In this document: positions 1-7,629 of the stretch, one piece after another
How the letters are laid out: every line of letters starts with the position of its first letter
Position numbering within the stretch: position 1 is the stretch's first letter
Source of the DNA: an uncultured bacterium
Lineage (GTDB): Bacteria > Bacillota > Clostridia > Christensenellales > QALW01
NCBI GenBank assembly: GCA_905214315.1
Contig: CAJMLN010000009.1
Coordinates: 1-49,566 of the forward strand
Reading direction: 5' to 3'
Length of the DNA stretch: 49,566 bases
Made by a program: the position numbers and the translations under genes
The notes under the pieces: generated by a model
Told to the model about the DNA's origin: nothing
The model's input: the letters and a program-made list of their open reading frames with translations, nothing else
Database searches by the model: none

Positions 1-420
1 AACAAAACTGACACGTTAAAGGAAAGTGAAAAAATAGAGATAGCTGTACGATTGGATAGAAAAGTAATAAGTTATTCTTGCGGTTTGAAAAGTGTTCGTT
101 TATCGAAAGAGTATTCTGAAGCTTATTTGGGGTGGGGATATAACTATTCTGTGGAGGAAAAAACGATGTATATCAATGGCCCGATATTAGATTTTTCTAT
201 TGGAGAAGAACATTTTCAGACAACCGATGCAGAGCAAATTGCATCTTTTTTACAAGAAAACGGGTACGATAAAACAGCAGAGGAATACGAGCACTACTTT
301 TTGTATGATAAAATCATCCATGACTGGACACTGGGAAACCTGTTCCGCAGCAAGTACACCACCTGGTGGATCGGCAGTGTAAAATTTATGGACGGCCCGC
401 CGCCGCAGAAAGCGGCATGA
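1..420 (+). CDS. TipC-like immunity protein, 3' part (5' end outside window)
   Basis: The frame is open from base 1, so the start lies left of the window. About 139 residues are visible. The last ~80 are almost identical to the end of the intact gene at 2334-3059; shared motifs are TMYINGPIL, EQIASFLQENGYDKTAEE and KYTTWWIGSVKF. The upstream part aligns only loosely, so the two are paralogs with a conserved C-terminus and divergent middle. The D-W-x(n)-S-K-[FY]-x(n)-G-x-V-K ending and the membrane-anchored full-length copy recall TipC immunity proteins, which protect against LXG/TelC-type toxins. That family name is inferred from pattern, not proven. A strong terminator follows directly. Confidence 0.55.
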   Translation, partial: NKTDTLKESEKIEIAVRLDRKVISYSCGLKSVRLSKEYSEAYLGWGYNYSVEEKTMYINGPILDFSIGEEHFQTTDAEQIASFLQENGYDKTAEEYEHYFLYDKIIHDWTLGNLFRSKYTTWWIGSVKFMDGPPPQKAA

Positions 421-424
421 AGAG

Positions 425-453
425 AAAAGCACCGCAAAACGCGGTGCTTTTTT
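425..453 (+). terminator. Rho-independent terminator after the left-edge immunity gene
   Basis: A seven-pair GC-rich stem (GCACCGC at 429-435 with GCGGTGC at 441-447), extended by A/T pairs, is followed by six T. Closely related hairpins end the other units of this array (1248-1274 and 3064-3090). Confidence 0.85.
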
Positions 454-459
454 GAGGTA

Positions 460-490
460 TTGACAAGCAAAAAGTGAATGTGATACTATA
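460..490 (+). promoter_or_regulatory. Array promoter copy 1
   Basis: TTGACA at 460-465 is followed by a GATACTATA -10 region at 482-490 (TACTAT at 18-base spacing). The same -35/-10 arrangement recurs at 1281 and 2259. It drives the stub at 529-573 and then the gene at 668. Confidence 0.7.
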
Positions 491-528
491 AAACAGGGAT
501 GTACCAAAAATTTAAATAAGAAGCCATT

Positions 529-573
529 ATGTACAGCGCCAAAGCATTAGCGAAAAAACGAAAAAAAGTATGA
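529..573 (+). pseudogene. 5' stub of a TipC-like immunity gene
   Basis: ATG followed by 13 codons encodes MYSAKALAKKRKKV and a stop. This closely matches the first residues of the intact gene at 2334 (MYSPKALAQKRRKK). It sits behind the same kind of promoter. Only the N-terminus survives; the matching C-terminal tail is found at 1154-1243, on the other side of the gene at 668-1099. Confidence 0.7.
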
Positions 574-667
574 TTTGGGAATAATACCTCCGGCTTCTTG
601 GTACAGCGTTGCATATCCACTAACCTAAGGTAACCTTTATATAAGAAAAAGAGGAATATAGATTATT

Positions 668-1099
668 ATGATGTTTCAATTTACTTCCACTATAGGTAAT
701 TGTTCAATATTTTGTGATAAAACGCGTCTTTCGCTTAATCAAATATCAATTTATTTTGAGTATGAAATAACAGGTATAGCCATTTCGAAAAATAAAGTTT
801 TTGTCCTTTATAATAAAGACGGCGGCGCTTTTGAGGAAATGCCGCGGAATAATATCGTTGCCTATGATTTTAACGGAAAGTGTTTGTGGAATATTGAGGA
901 TATCACGCAGGAAGATTGGCCGTATTTAAGCATTCGTGTTTGCGATGAACATACGGTAAAAAAAGAACTGCTGACGGAGTCATTGTCCGTTATAAGAGGC
1001 CATGAGTATTTGGTGTGCTATACGTATGGAACACTGCGGTTTATTCTTGATATTACTGAGGAAAAAGTAGCGCAGAGAATCAGTGCACGATTTAATTGA
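668..1099 (+). CDS. Hypothetical protein, candidate immunity protein
   Basis: This 143-residue acidic protein has no signal peptide or membrane segment and matches no family I recognise. It contains a short strand-rich stretch around NNIVAYDFNGKCLWNIEDI. It lies exactly where the middle of an immunity-family gene should be: the family's 5' stub is at 529-573 and its 3' tail at 1154-1243. The upstream AGAGGA (649-654) is a poor, distant ribosome site, so the ATG at 671 is an equal alternative start. The AT-rich composition matches the rest of the array and differs from the housekeeping genes to the right. A role as a soluble immunity protein is inferred from position only. Confidence 0.6.
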   Translation: MMFQFTSTIGNCSIFCDKTRLSLNQISIYFEYEITGIAISKNKVFVLYNKDGGAFEEMPRNNIVAYDFNGKCLWNIEDITQEDWPYLSIRVCDEHTVKKELLTESLSVIRGHEYLVCYTYGTLRFILDITEEKVAQRISARFN

Positions 1100-1153
1100 T
1101 TATAGAAAAAATCAATATATAGGAGAAGAACGAATCATTATTGATTTTTTGTT

Positions 1154-1243
1154 ATGGGAAATCTGCTTGGCAGCAAGTACACCACCTGGTGGATCGGCAG
1201 TGTAAAATTCGTGGACGGTCTGCCACCGGAACAGACAGCATAA
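1154..1243 (+). pseudogene. 3' tail remnant of a TipC-like immunity gene
   Basis: The 29 codons end in KYTTWWIGSVKFVDG and EQTA, closely matching the C-termini of the genes ending at 420 and 3059. An in-frame TGA at 1142 shows that nothing upstream is joined to it. With the stub at 529-573 it represents a third family copy whose centre was lost or replaced. Confidence 0.75.
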
Positions 1244-1247
1244 AAGA

Positions 1248-1274
1248 AAGTGCCGCATTTTGCGGCACTTTTTT
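1248..1274 (+). terminator. Rho-independent terminator of the gutted unit
   Basis: Ten-pair stem (1248-1257 with 1261-1270; core GTGCCGCA/TGCGGCAC) with a three-base loop, followed by a run of T. Confidence 0.85.
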
Positions 1275-1280
1275 GTAGTA

Positions 1281-1310
1281 TTGACAGAAAAAAAACAGAT
1301 ATGATACAAT
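1281..1310 (+). promoter_or_regulatory. Array promoter copy 2
   Basis: TTGACA at 1281-1286 and TACAAT at 1305-1310 (18-base spacing). It reads into an orphan coding tail (1318-1494) and then the gene at 1534. Confidence 0.7.
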
Positions 1311-1317
1311 AAAAAAG

Positions 1318-1494
1318 AATTCTGCAGGAAAAACATTTTGGTTTTCCCATGATCCCCTTACGCAATTATCAAACCCTGCACTTATCAATACAACTTATAC
1401 ATATGAATTACGACATTTAGAACAAATTTATGGAATTACACTTTCAAGTTCGAATATTAAAAAAGTAGGAAATTATTGGTATTTAATTCCGTAA
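1318..1494 (+). pseudogene. Orphan C-terminal protein fragment, possible toxin tip
   Basis: The frame ending at TAA 1492-1494 encodes about 58 residues of protein-like composition, including FWFSHDPLTQLSNPALINT, YELRHLEQIYGITLS and the final GNYWYLIP. There is no start codon or ribosome site; the frame simply begins after the promoter at 1281. A 3'-end-only fragment directly before a candidate immunity gene is what displaced toxin C-terminal modules look like in polymorphic-toxin loci. I do not recognise the domain, so the toxin label is an inference. Confidence 0.45.
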
Positions 1495-1533
1495 AATCAG
1501 TAAATTAAGTTGATAATAAAAAGAGGACTTGAA

Positions 1534-2235
1534 ATGGATAATATTTATACGAGAATGAATCATATTTTTGATACCGGGGTTATCACACAAACGCCGATAG
1601 ATATTGAATTATCGAGCCGTTTGCGGGATCCATATGACGTTACGGTAATTTGCTCTGAATTTTCAGCCGCAGAGATGTCGTTGGAAAAAACACAAGGACG
1701 TTTTATTGCTTTGCTTGATACGGAGAAATCGCAAAACAGTACCGTTCGCGCTATTGGCGAACTGACAGGTGTTGGATATGGCGTAACACTAAGTTTGCCC
1801 CAATATGGCGAAGAATTTAGAAAGTTTGCCGAAATTGCCGTGTGCAAGTATTTGGAAATTATGCATTTAAATCGAAATGATTACGATGAAATGTATGTAA
1901 CGGTATATGGGTTCCGCGCAAAAGCAATTAATCATTTGTATCTTAAAACATATGATCTGTTTAGGAATTTTATGTATACAAATTTTAATGTTCAAAGGCG
2001 GGATGTTATAGGTGCGGAAGATAGCCAATATTATGTCTTGGTTGATTTCATAGAAGATTTTAAACGTATTGTACAAAACAAAAATGAAATTTATCAAACT
2101 GCATTTTCTATGATAAAAAAACAGGATTTCTTCTCCCGCTTTAATTTTAAGGATTTGCGAATTTCCTTTTTTTTGAAGGAAGCTTTAGATTATAAATTAT
2201 TAAGTGATTTTTCGATGCAGAAGCGTCTTTGGTAA
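1534..2235 (+). CDS. Hypothetical protein, candidate immunity protein
   Basis: This 233-residue protein has no signal or membrane segment. I chose the ATG at 1534 because AGAGGA lies about six bases upstream; the frame also extends to a TTG at 1510. It looks like a soluble alpha/beta protein with a helical C-terminal half (aromatic stretches YLKTYDLFRNFMYTNF and YQTAFSMIKKQDFFSRF). I recognise no family. It directly follows the orphan tail at 1318-1494, the position expected of an immunity gene for that module. A terminator stem begins inside its last codons. Confidence 0.6.
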   Translation: MDNIYTRMNHIFDTGVITQTPIDIELSSRLRDPYDVTVICSEFSAAEMSLEKTQGRFIALLDTEKSQNSTVRAIGELTGVGYGVTLSLPQYGEEFRKFAEIAVCKYLEIMHLNRNDYDEMYVTVYGFRAKAINHLYLKTYDLFRNFMYTNFNVQRRDVIGAEDSQYYVLVDFIEDFKRIVQNKNEIYQTAFSMIKKQDFFSRFNFKDLRISFFLKEALDYKLLSDFSMQKRLW

Positions 2236-2252
2236 AAGTACGGCGCTTTTTT
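2221..2252 (+). terminator. Probable terminator overlapping the gene end
   Basis: AAGCGTC (2221-2227) pairs with GGCGCTT (2242-2248) across a 14-base loop, with T residues after it. It is weaker than the other array terminators and partly inside the coding sequence. Confidence 0.45.
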
Positions 2253-2258
2253 GCGATA

Positions 2259-2288
2259 TTGACAAAGGAGAAAGGGGTATGATACTAT
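2259..2288 (+). promoter_or_regulatory. Array promoter copy 3
   Basis: TTGACA at 2259-2264 and GATACTATAA from 2281, the same layout as at 460. It drives the intact immunity-family gene at 2334. Confidence 0.75.
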
Positions 2289-2333
2289 AAAATAGCGAAA
2301 AATGAATTAAAATAAAAAAGGACAGCGGAAAAA

Positions 2334-3059
2334 ATGTATAGTCCGAAAGCATTAGCCCAAAAACGAAGAAAGAAAATCCTTACCGTTGTGTTGGTGATTG
2401 TAGTTTGTATTGTTAATTTTGCTCCGGCTGCAGTACGGGGAATATATAAAATTGAGAATGTTTTTGATGAGATGTATTATTCGGGATACGGAGATATCGG
2501 ATATTTTGGATTTTTTCCATGGGGGAGCGGAATTACAGGTTGTACGTATAGTACAGTAAAAGTATTTGAACAACGGGGCGGCTGGTCAGATGTGTCAGAC
2601 GAAACCACCATTGAAGATTTTGGATATTATTCTCGTAATTATAAAGAAAGTAAATTAAACGAAAGGGAATCGATAAGTATATATTTTTTTCTTGAAAAAC
2701 AAATAATACAATATTGGTTTTGTGTTAGAGGAACTCAAATTAAGGAAGGAACTTTTGCACCTTCAATATCCTGGAATTATACATATTATGTAGATAAAAA
2801 AACGATGTATATCAATGGCCCGATATTGAATTTTTCTATTGAGCAAGAACATTTTCATACAACCGATACAGAACAAATCGCATCCTTTTTGCAGGAGAAT
2901 GGATATGATAAAACAGCAGAGGAATACGAACACTACTTTTTATATGATAAAATCATCCATGACTGGACACTGGGAAACCTGTTCCGCAGCAAGTACGCCA
3001 CCTGGTGGATCGGCAGTGTAAAATTCGTGGACGGCCCGTCGCCGGAGCAGACAGCATAA
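2334..3059 (+). CDS. TipC-like membrane-anchored immunity protein (tentative)
   Basis: The 241 residues start with a basic stretch (KRRKK) and one hydrophobic segment at about residues 15-33, so the bulk should face outside the membrane. The middle (about 35-150) is rich in Tyr, Gly and Trp. The conserved tail (about 155-241) is shared with the copies ending at 420 and 1243. AAAGGA lies about 11 bases before the ATG. TipC proteins of Bacillota are small immunity proteins with this N-anchor/exterior layout that neutralise type VII (LXG) toxins. The resemblance is by layout and C-terminal pattern only. It is the only complete copy in the window. Confidence 0.6.
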   Translation: MYSPKALAQKRRKKILTVVLVIVVCIVNFAPAAVRGIYKIENVFDEMYYSGYGDIGYFGFFPWGSGITGCTYSTVKVFEQRGGWSDVSDETTIEDFGYYSRNYKESKLNERESISIYFFLEKQIIQYWFCVRGTQIKEGTFAPSISWNYTYYVDKKTMYINGPILNFSIEQEHFHTTDTEQIASFLQENGYDKTAEEYEHYFLYDKIIHDWTLGNLFRSKYATWWIGSVKFVDGPSPEQTA

Positions 3060-3063
3060 AAGC

Positions 3064-3090
3064 AAGCGCCGCAGTTTGCGGCGCTTTTTT
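3064..3090 (+). terminator. Rho-independent terminator closing the array
   Basis: Ten-pair stem 3064-3073 with 3077-3086 (core GCGCCGCA/TGCGGCGC), three-base loop and T run. The T-rich end of a similar element is repeated at 3115-3125, inside the next promoter's spacer. Confidence 0.85.
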
Positions 3091-3104
3091 GTATTGAATT
3101 TGTA

Positions 3105-3133
3105 TTGAAGAATCGGCGCTTTTTTGTTATAAT
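3105..3133 (+). promoter_or_regulatory. Promoter of the rlmA operon
   Basis: TTGAAG (3105-3110), 17-base spacer, TATAAT (3128-3133). Its spacer contains the GGCGCTTTTTT piece of the array terminators. Confidence 0.75.
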
Positions 3134-3167
3134 AACTCTATAGTATTTTAAGGAGAAGGGCTCGGTT

Positions 3168-3965
3168 ATGTTTCGGTGTCCCGTGTGCAAAAAGCCGCTG
3201 CAGAGGCGGGAAAAGCAATATTGCTGTCAAAGCGGACACAGTTTTGATATTGCCCGCAGCGGCTATGTCAATCTTTTGCTGGATAACGGACAGGGCTGCC
3301 ATGGCGACGATAAAAAAATGGTGGCGGCCCGCAGTGCGTTTTTAGATAAGGGCTTTTACCGGCCGCTTTGTGATAAAACCGTGGAGCTGTGCATACAATA
3401 TGCGGCAGAGGGCGGCGCACTGGCCGATTGCGGCTGCGGCGAGTGCTATTATACGGCCGCTGTGGCCCGGCGGGTACCGATGCAGGTATACGGCATTGAT
3501 ATTTCCAAGGCGGCGCTGGCCGCGGGTGCGCGCCGGAGCCGTGAGCTGACGCTGGCGGTGGCTTCGTCAAAAGCACTTCCGTTTGAAGAGGAAAGCCTGA
3601 ATCTTGTTTTGAATCTGTTTTCTCCGCTGCAGGCGGAGGAATTTCACCGTGTGCTCAAGCCGGGAGGAATTCTGATCCGGGCAGTGCCTTTAAAGGAGCA
3701 CCTGATACAGCTGAAGCGGTGTATTTATGATAAGCCGTATGAAAATAAGCCGGAAAACAGAACAGTACCGGGTTTTTCTTTCCTGGAGGAGCATTTGCTC
3801 CGGTATGAGTTTTTGCTGAAAAGCAATGAGGAGATTACGGCGCTTTTTCAGATGACGCCCTATTATTACAAAACCGGCCGGAGCGATCAGGCAAAGCTTG
3901 CCGGAAGGAATGAGCTTGCCTGTACCGCCGCCTTTGGCCTGTTGGTTTACAGGAGGAATTTGTGA
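3168..3965 (+). CDS. rlmA: 23S rRNA (guanine-N1)-methyltransferase RlmA family
   Basis: The 265-residue protein begins with the family's zinc ribbon (C4, C7, C20, H24: CPVC...C-x3-H) and GHSFDIARSGYVNLL. It then has a Rossmann SAM-binding fold with DCGCGECYYT at about residues 86-95 and the acidic loop YGIDISK. RlmA/TlrB enzymes methylate N1 of a guanosine in helix 35 of 23S rRNA (G745 or G748). Length and motif order fit the family; the sequence alone does not tell which G is modified. It starts after GGAGAAGGG and overlaps the next gene by four bases (GTGA), so the two are co-transcribed and probably translationally coupled. Confidence 0.9.
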   Translation: MFRCPVCKKPLQRREKQYCCQSGHSFDIARSGYVNLLLDNGQGCHGDDKKMVAARSAFLDKGFYRPLCDKTVELCIQYAAEGGALADCGCGECYYTAAVARRVPMQVYGIDISKAALAAGARRSRELTLAVASSKALPFEEESLNLVLNLFSPLQAEEFHRVLKPGGILIRAVPLKEHLIQLKRCIYDKPYENKPENRTVPGFSFLEEHLLRYEFLLKSNEEITALFQMTPYYYKTGRSDQAKLAGRNELACTAAFGLLVYRRNL

Positions 3966-4840
3966 AAAAACTTTTGCTGATCGTCAATCCCTGCGCGGGG
4001 CAGAAGCGTGCGAATAAATATTTGACGGATATCGTCGGCCTCTTTTGTGCGCAGGAATATGACTGTACGGTTTTTGTAACGGGCGGGCGCGGGGACGCCG
4101 CGCGCAAGGCGGAGGAGGGCGCCTCCTGCTTTGACCGTTTGGTGTGTATCGGCGGAGACGGCACGTTCAATGAAATGCTCTCGGGAATCCGGCGCGCCGG
4201 CATCGATGTGCCGGTAGGGTATATTCCCGCCGGAAGCACCAACGATTTTGCAAGCTCCTTAAAGCTGCCGAAAAATATTTTAAAAGCGGCAGAGCTGGCT
4301 GCGCAGGGACAGGAGCACCGCCTTGATATCGGAACCTTTAACGGCCGCTGCTTTTCTTATGTCGCATCCTTTGGCGCGTTTACCGAGGCCTCCTACAGCA
4401 CGCCGCAGCAGGCGAAAAATTTGCTGGGACACCTTGCCTATATTCTGCAGGGCATAAAAGACCTGCCTTCCATTAAGCCCATCCACGTTCATGCTGAAAC
4501 AGAGAACTGCGTGATCGAGGGCGATTACGTGTTCGGTACGGTAAGCAATTCCACCAGTATTGCGGGAATCGTTACGCTGCATGACGAGCTTGTGGATATG
4601 AGCGACGGCCTGTTTGAGCTGATTCTTGTGAAAATGCCGCAGAACGCGGTGCAGCTGGGCAATATCATCCGTGCCATACAAACCCATGACTTGGCCGCCG
4701 AAGAGATTGTTTTTTTAAAAACCGCGAAGGTGCTGATACAAACGCAGGGCTGCGGCTGGACGCTTGACGGCGAATATCAGGAGGGCTGCGAGAGCATCGA
4801 GATCGTCAACCAGCATCATGCGGTGCGCTTTATCAAGTAA
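3962..4840 (+). CDS. Diacylglycerol kinase family lipid kinase
   Basis: This 292-residue protein has the DAGK catalytic layout: IVNPCAGQKRA near the start, the nucleotide-binding GGDGTFNE (G64-T68) and IPAGSTNDFASSL, which matches the family's PxGTxNDFA motif with Ser for Thr. The C-terminal half is the usual beta-sandwich with WTLDGE. Members (DgkB, YegS and relatives) phosphorylate diacylglycerol or related lipids at the membrane. Which lipid is used here cannot be told. The start is GTG at 3962, overlapping the rlmA stop. Confidence 0.88.
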   Translation: MKKLLLIVNPCAGQKRANKYLTDIVGLFCAQEYDCTVFVTGGRGDAARKAEEGASCFDRLVCIGGDGTFNEMLSGIRRAGIDVPVGYIPAGSTNDFASSLKLPKNILKAAELAAQGQEHRLDIGTFNGRCFSYVASFGAFTEASYSTPQQAKNLLGHLAYILQGIKDLPSIKPIHVHAETENCVIEGDYVFGTVSNSTSIAGIVTLHDELVDMSDGLFELILVKMPQNAVQLGNIIRAIQTHDLAAEEIVFLKTAKVLIQTQGCGWTLDGEYQEGCESIEIVNQHHAVRFIK

Positions 4841-4921
4841 ACGGGTCCGCTATACAACAGGTTCGTGGAATGTCCTGCCGCGGGCTTCAGGGCCGGGCGG
4901 GGGCAGAATCGGAGGAAACAC

Positions 4922-5680
4922 ATGAATATTTTTCTTATTTTAAGCTTTTTGTTTTTTATCGGCAGCTGTCTGGGCTGGTGCATGGAGGTGATTTTCCGCC
5001 GGTTTTTTTCCCGTGCCAATCCGGAGCGTAAATGGATCAACCCGGGATTTCTGGCGGGTCCCTATCTGCCGATTTACGGCTTTGGGCTGTGTCTGCTGTA
5101 TCTATTGGCTTCGCTGGAGCGCTTTGCCCCTTTCCCCTGGGCGGCGGCAAATAAAATTTTTATGTTTGCTCTGATGGCGATCTGTATGACCGTGATTGAG
5201 TACATCGGCGGTATTATTTTTATTCAGGGAATGCATGTAAAGCTGTGGGATTATTCCCAGCAAAAATTCAATTACAAGGGCATTATCTGCTTAAAATTTT
5301 CCCTGATATGGGCGGCTTTGGGTGCGGTATATTATTTTTTTATTCATCCCTATGTGCTGCATGCGCTGGCATGGCTGTCTGAAAATCTGGCATTTTCCTT
5401 CTTTATCGGTTTGTTTATGGGCTTTTTGCTGGTCGATTTCTTCTACAGTGCCAATGTGCTTTCCAAAATACGCGCGGCGGCAAAGGAATCCGGAATAATT
5501 GTGAAATATGAAGGGCTCAAAGCGTATATGCAGAGTGAACGGCTAAAAAGAAAGGAGCGCTTGCATTTTCTTCTGGCGTTCCGTTCGGAGCAGCCGCTTT
5601 CGGCGCACGTAAAGGAATATGCGGCAAAGCAGCGGGAGCATTTTAAGGAGCTGGAGGAAAGGCTGAAAAACAACCGCTGA
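4922..5680 (+). CDS. CmpB-like putative ABC-transporter membrane protein
   Basis: The 252-residue protein has about five or six hydrophobic segments. Hallmarks of the 'putative ABC-transporter type IV' (CmpB-like) family are an early GSCLGWCMEVIFR, a WINPGFLAGPYLPIYGFG stretch and EYIGG followed by WDYS. The last ~60 residues form a charged helix on the cytoplasmic side (ERLKRKERL ... EHFKELEERLK). The ATG at 4922 has GGAGG six bases upstream, preferable to an upstream start at 4865. It lies 81 bases after the lipid kinase and is probably in the same operon. The molecular function of the family is not established. Confidence 0.8.
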   Translation: MNIFLILSFLFFIGSCLGWCMEVIFRRFFSRANPERKWINPGFLAGPYLPIYGFGLCLLYLLASLERFAPFPWAAANKIFMFALMAICMTVIEYIGGIIFIQGMHVKLWDYSQQKFNYKGIICLKFSLIWAALGAVYYFFIHPYVLHALAWLSENLAFSFFIGLFMGFLLVDFFYSANVLSKIRAAAKESGIIVKYEGLKAYMQSERLKRKERLHFLLAFRSEQPLSAHVKEYAAKQREHFKELEERLKNNR

Positions 5681-5980
5681 AAAAATTTTTTCCGGACATG
5701 GCTGAAATATTGCCCGTGAAGCGTTTCCGGGTTTTTCTCAGGTCAGAGTACCGGTGCTTGCGCTGGCGGGCGCAAAAGAGCCGGATGCTGTCGTCCGCAC
5801 AGTGTAAGGCGTATGGCGGAACTCAATGCGCACTGCACCTGCGAGCTTTGGGAGAAAGCAAAGCATAATATTCCGATAAGGTTTGCAAAACGGTTTTAGC
5901 AGAGGCTGGAAGATTTTTTCGGCGGTGTGTGACGGGTGTATCCGTTCCCCGTATTTGCAGATGTTTCAAATTAGGCGGAT
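5681..5980. other. Convergent intergenic region, no gene seen
   Basis: The 300 bases between the plus-strand CmpB-like gene and the minus-strand kinase gene contain only short frames without ribosome sites. No RNA gene was recognised. It may hold decayed coding sequence, but I could not identify a source. Confidence 0.4.
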
Positions 5981-6020
5981 AAAAAAAGGCAAGACAGAGC
6001 TTTTCTGTCCTGCTTTTTTT
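5981..6020 (-). terminator. Terminator of the isomerase-kinase operon, probably bidirectional
   Basis: An imperfect stem (AAAAAAGGCAAGACAGA with TCTGTCCTGCTTTTTT) is flanked by A and T runs on opposite sides, so it can act on both strands. Confidence 0.75.
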
Positions 6021-6042
6021 CAGCGCCTGAGAAGGCGCGCGT

Positions 6043-6900
6043 TTATAAGGAAATTGCTTTCCGAAGCGCTTCCGGATATTCCGGTACGGCGCCGAGCTGC
6101 GTTACCACGTAATCGGAAAGCGCCGTTGCGCGGGTAAGACATTCTTTTATATCTTTCCCTGCAAGATAGCTGACCAGAAAACCGGCGGAAAAGGAATCGC
6201 CCGCGCCTACGGTGGAGACTGCTTTGGCCGCGGGTCTGGGGGAGGGATAAAAAGCCTGCCCGGCGCAGTCAAATGCAAAGGCGCCGTCCTTGTCCAGCGT
6301 AACGAGAATAAGCCGCAGGTTCGGATATTTTTTTGCCGTTTCCCTGCAGATGGCTTTTGCATCTCCGTTTATTCCCAGTACGCCGATTTCCTCGCGGGAG
6401 ATTTTAAAAACGGTGGCCGCTTTTAAGGAAGCGTCAATCATTTCTGCGGAATAATAGTTCTGCCGGATATTGATATCAAAGAATATTTCGCGGTAGTCGT
6501 TTTGCAGCAGCTTTTGCAGGGCGGCGGCGGAATCGGCTCCGCGCTGGGCAAGCGTGCCGAAATAAAAGGCGTCGCCCCGGCAGAGAGCTTTTTCCGGCAG
6601 AGGGATATGGTCATAGGCCACGTCTTCTATCAGGGCATAAGAGGGCGTGCCGTTTTCCAGCGTTACCTGACAGCGGCCTGTCGGATAGGCGGTGCGGGCA
6701 AGGGCTCGGGTATCGATGCCCATGGCTTTGGCATGAAGAAGCGCCTGTTCGCCTAAGGAATCGCCGCCGATTGCCGATATCAGCGTAACCTCCGCGCCCA
6801 GCTTTGCCGAGTGGGCGGCAAAATTAAAGGGTGCGCCGCCGATCCGGGCTTCTTTTTCAAAAATATCCCAAAGAATTTCACCGAATACGATAAGCTTCAT
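6043..6900 (-). CDS. PfkB-family carbohydrate kinase, probable fructokinase
   Basis: The 285-residue protein has both PfkB signatures: the N-terminal substrate region (GGAPFNFAAHSAKLGAEV) and the C-terminal catalytic/anion-hole motif (STVGAGDSFSAGFL, with catalytic Asp). GGAPFN and FDIN resemble fructokinases more than ribokinases. I chose the ATG at 6900 because GGAGGAAAAC precedes it; the frame extends 14 codons further into the gap. The gene lies 14 bases after a D-lyxose/D-mannose-type isomerase. A pathway in which the isomerase makes a ketose (fructose or xylulose) that this kinase phosphorylates is reasonable. The actual substrate cannot be read from the sequence. Confidence 0.85.
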   Translation of the reverse strand: MKLIVFGEILWDIFEKEARIGGAPFNFAAHSAKLGAEVTLISAIGGDSLGEQALLHAKAMGIDTRALARTAYPTGRCQVTLENGTPSYALIEDVAYDHIPLPEKALCRGDAFYFGTLAQRGADSAAALQKLLQNDYREIFFDINIRQNYYSAEMIDASLKAATVFKISREEIGVLGINGDAKAICRETAKKYPNLRLILVTLDKDGAFAFDCAGQAFYPSPRPAAKAVSTVGAGDSFSAGFLVSYLAGKDIKECLTRATALSDYVVTQLGAVPEYPEALRKAISL

Positions 6901-6914
6901 CTGTTTTCCTCCGC

Positions 6915-7595
6915 TTATTTTGCCTTGGGATATTCGTTGCACAGCAGATACAGCGGCGCTTCGTCTTCTTCAATTTCAGGGAAGCGGCCCATCGGTTTAT
7001 GAAAGCGGTTGTCGGTATTGTCGTCGTTCACCATGGAAACCTCGCCGATTAAAACCTTTCCCGTGCCCTTTTCGGCCCAGAAGGCGTGATACTGCCGGGG
7101 CGGAAGCGTAATGCTCTCGCCGGGAGCAAGGCGCAGCTTCGTGCCGGCGGGTACGGTGCGCACACGGCCGTCGGTGGTAACGGTAACGTCGGTATCCGCC
7201 AGCGATTCGTCCTCGGCGCAGTTGTAGACCTCTACGATCAGGTTGCCGCCCCCGCGGTTGATGATATCCTCCATCTTGTTCCAGTGAAAGTGCATGGGGG
7301 AATACTGGTCTTCCTCGGAGATCAGCAGCTTTTCGGCATACGTTTTTTTGCAGTCCGGCTCGCTGAGAGAGCCGTTGCGCAGCGTGAATAAAAACAGACC
7401 GATCTTTTCAAAATCGCCGTGGCCGTAATCGGTGATGTCCCAGCCCAGCATATGATTGCGGATCTCATCATATTCGTGGCCCTTTTCCTGCCACTCCTGC
7501 GGGGTGAAATAGGCAAAGGGCGGCAATCGGAAGCCCATTTTACTGATAAATTCCAGATTTTTTTGCATGATGGCATTAATTTCAGAACGTTTCAT
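6915..7595 (-). CDS. D-lyxose (D-mannose) isomerase family protein
   Basis: This 226-residue cupin-fold protein has the length of E. coli D-lyxose isomerase. The metal site is visible as MHFHWNKMED (H102, H104, E109) with a further His in QYHAFWAE, and MGRFPEIEEDEAPLYLLCNEYP matches the family's C-terminus. The enzymes interconvert D-lyxose and D-xylulose, and many also D-mannose and D-fructose, using a divalent metal. AAAAGGAGAAAGCT precedes the ATG. Its own consensus promoter lies just upstream, and the kinase gene follows in the same transcript. Confidence 0.85.
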   Translation of the reverse strand: MKRSEINAIMQKNLEFISKMGFRLPPFAYFTPQEWQEKGHEYDEIRNHMLGWDITDYGHGDFEKIGLFLFTLRNGSLSEPDCKKTYAEKLLISEEDQYSPMHFHWNKMEDIINRGGGNLIVEVYNCAEDESLADTDVTVTTDGRVRTVPAGTKLRLAPGESITLPPRQYHAFWAEKGTGKVLIGEVSMVNDDNTDNRFHKPMGRFPEIEEDEAPLYLLCNEYPKAK

Positions 7596-7629
7596 AGCTT
7601 TCTCCTTTTTAAAAGAGTATCTTTTTTGT

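Noticed and set aside
1..3165. Array repeats as a CRISPR or insertion sequence
   Set aside because: The repeats are terminators, promoters and homologous gene ends at irregular spacing; there are no short regular repeats, terminal inverted repeats or transposase.
5883..6137. Small plus-strand frame between convergent genes
   Set aside because: It crosses the terminator and runs into the kinase gene on the other strand; no ribosome site.
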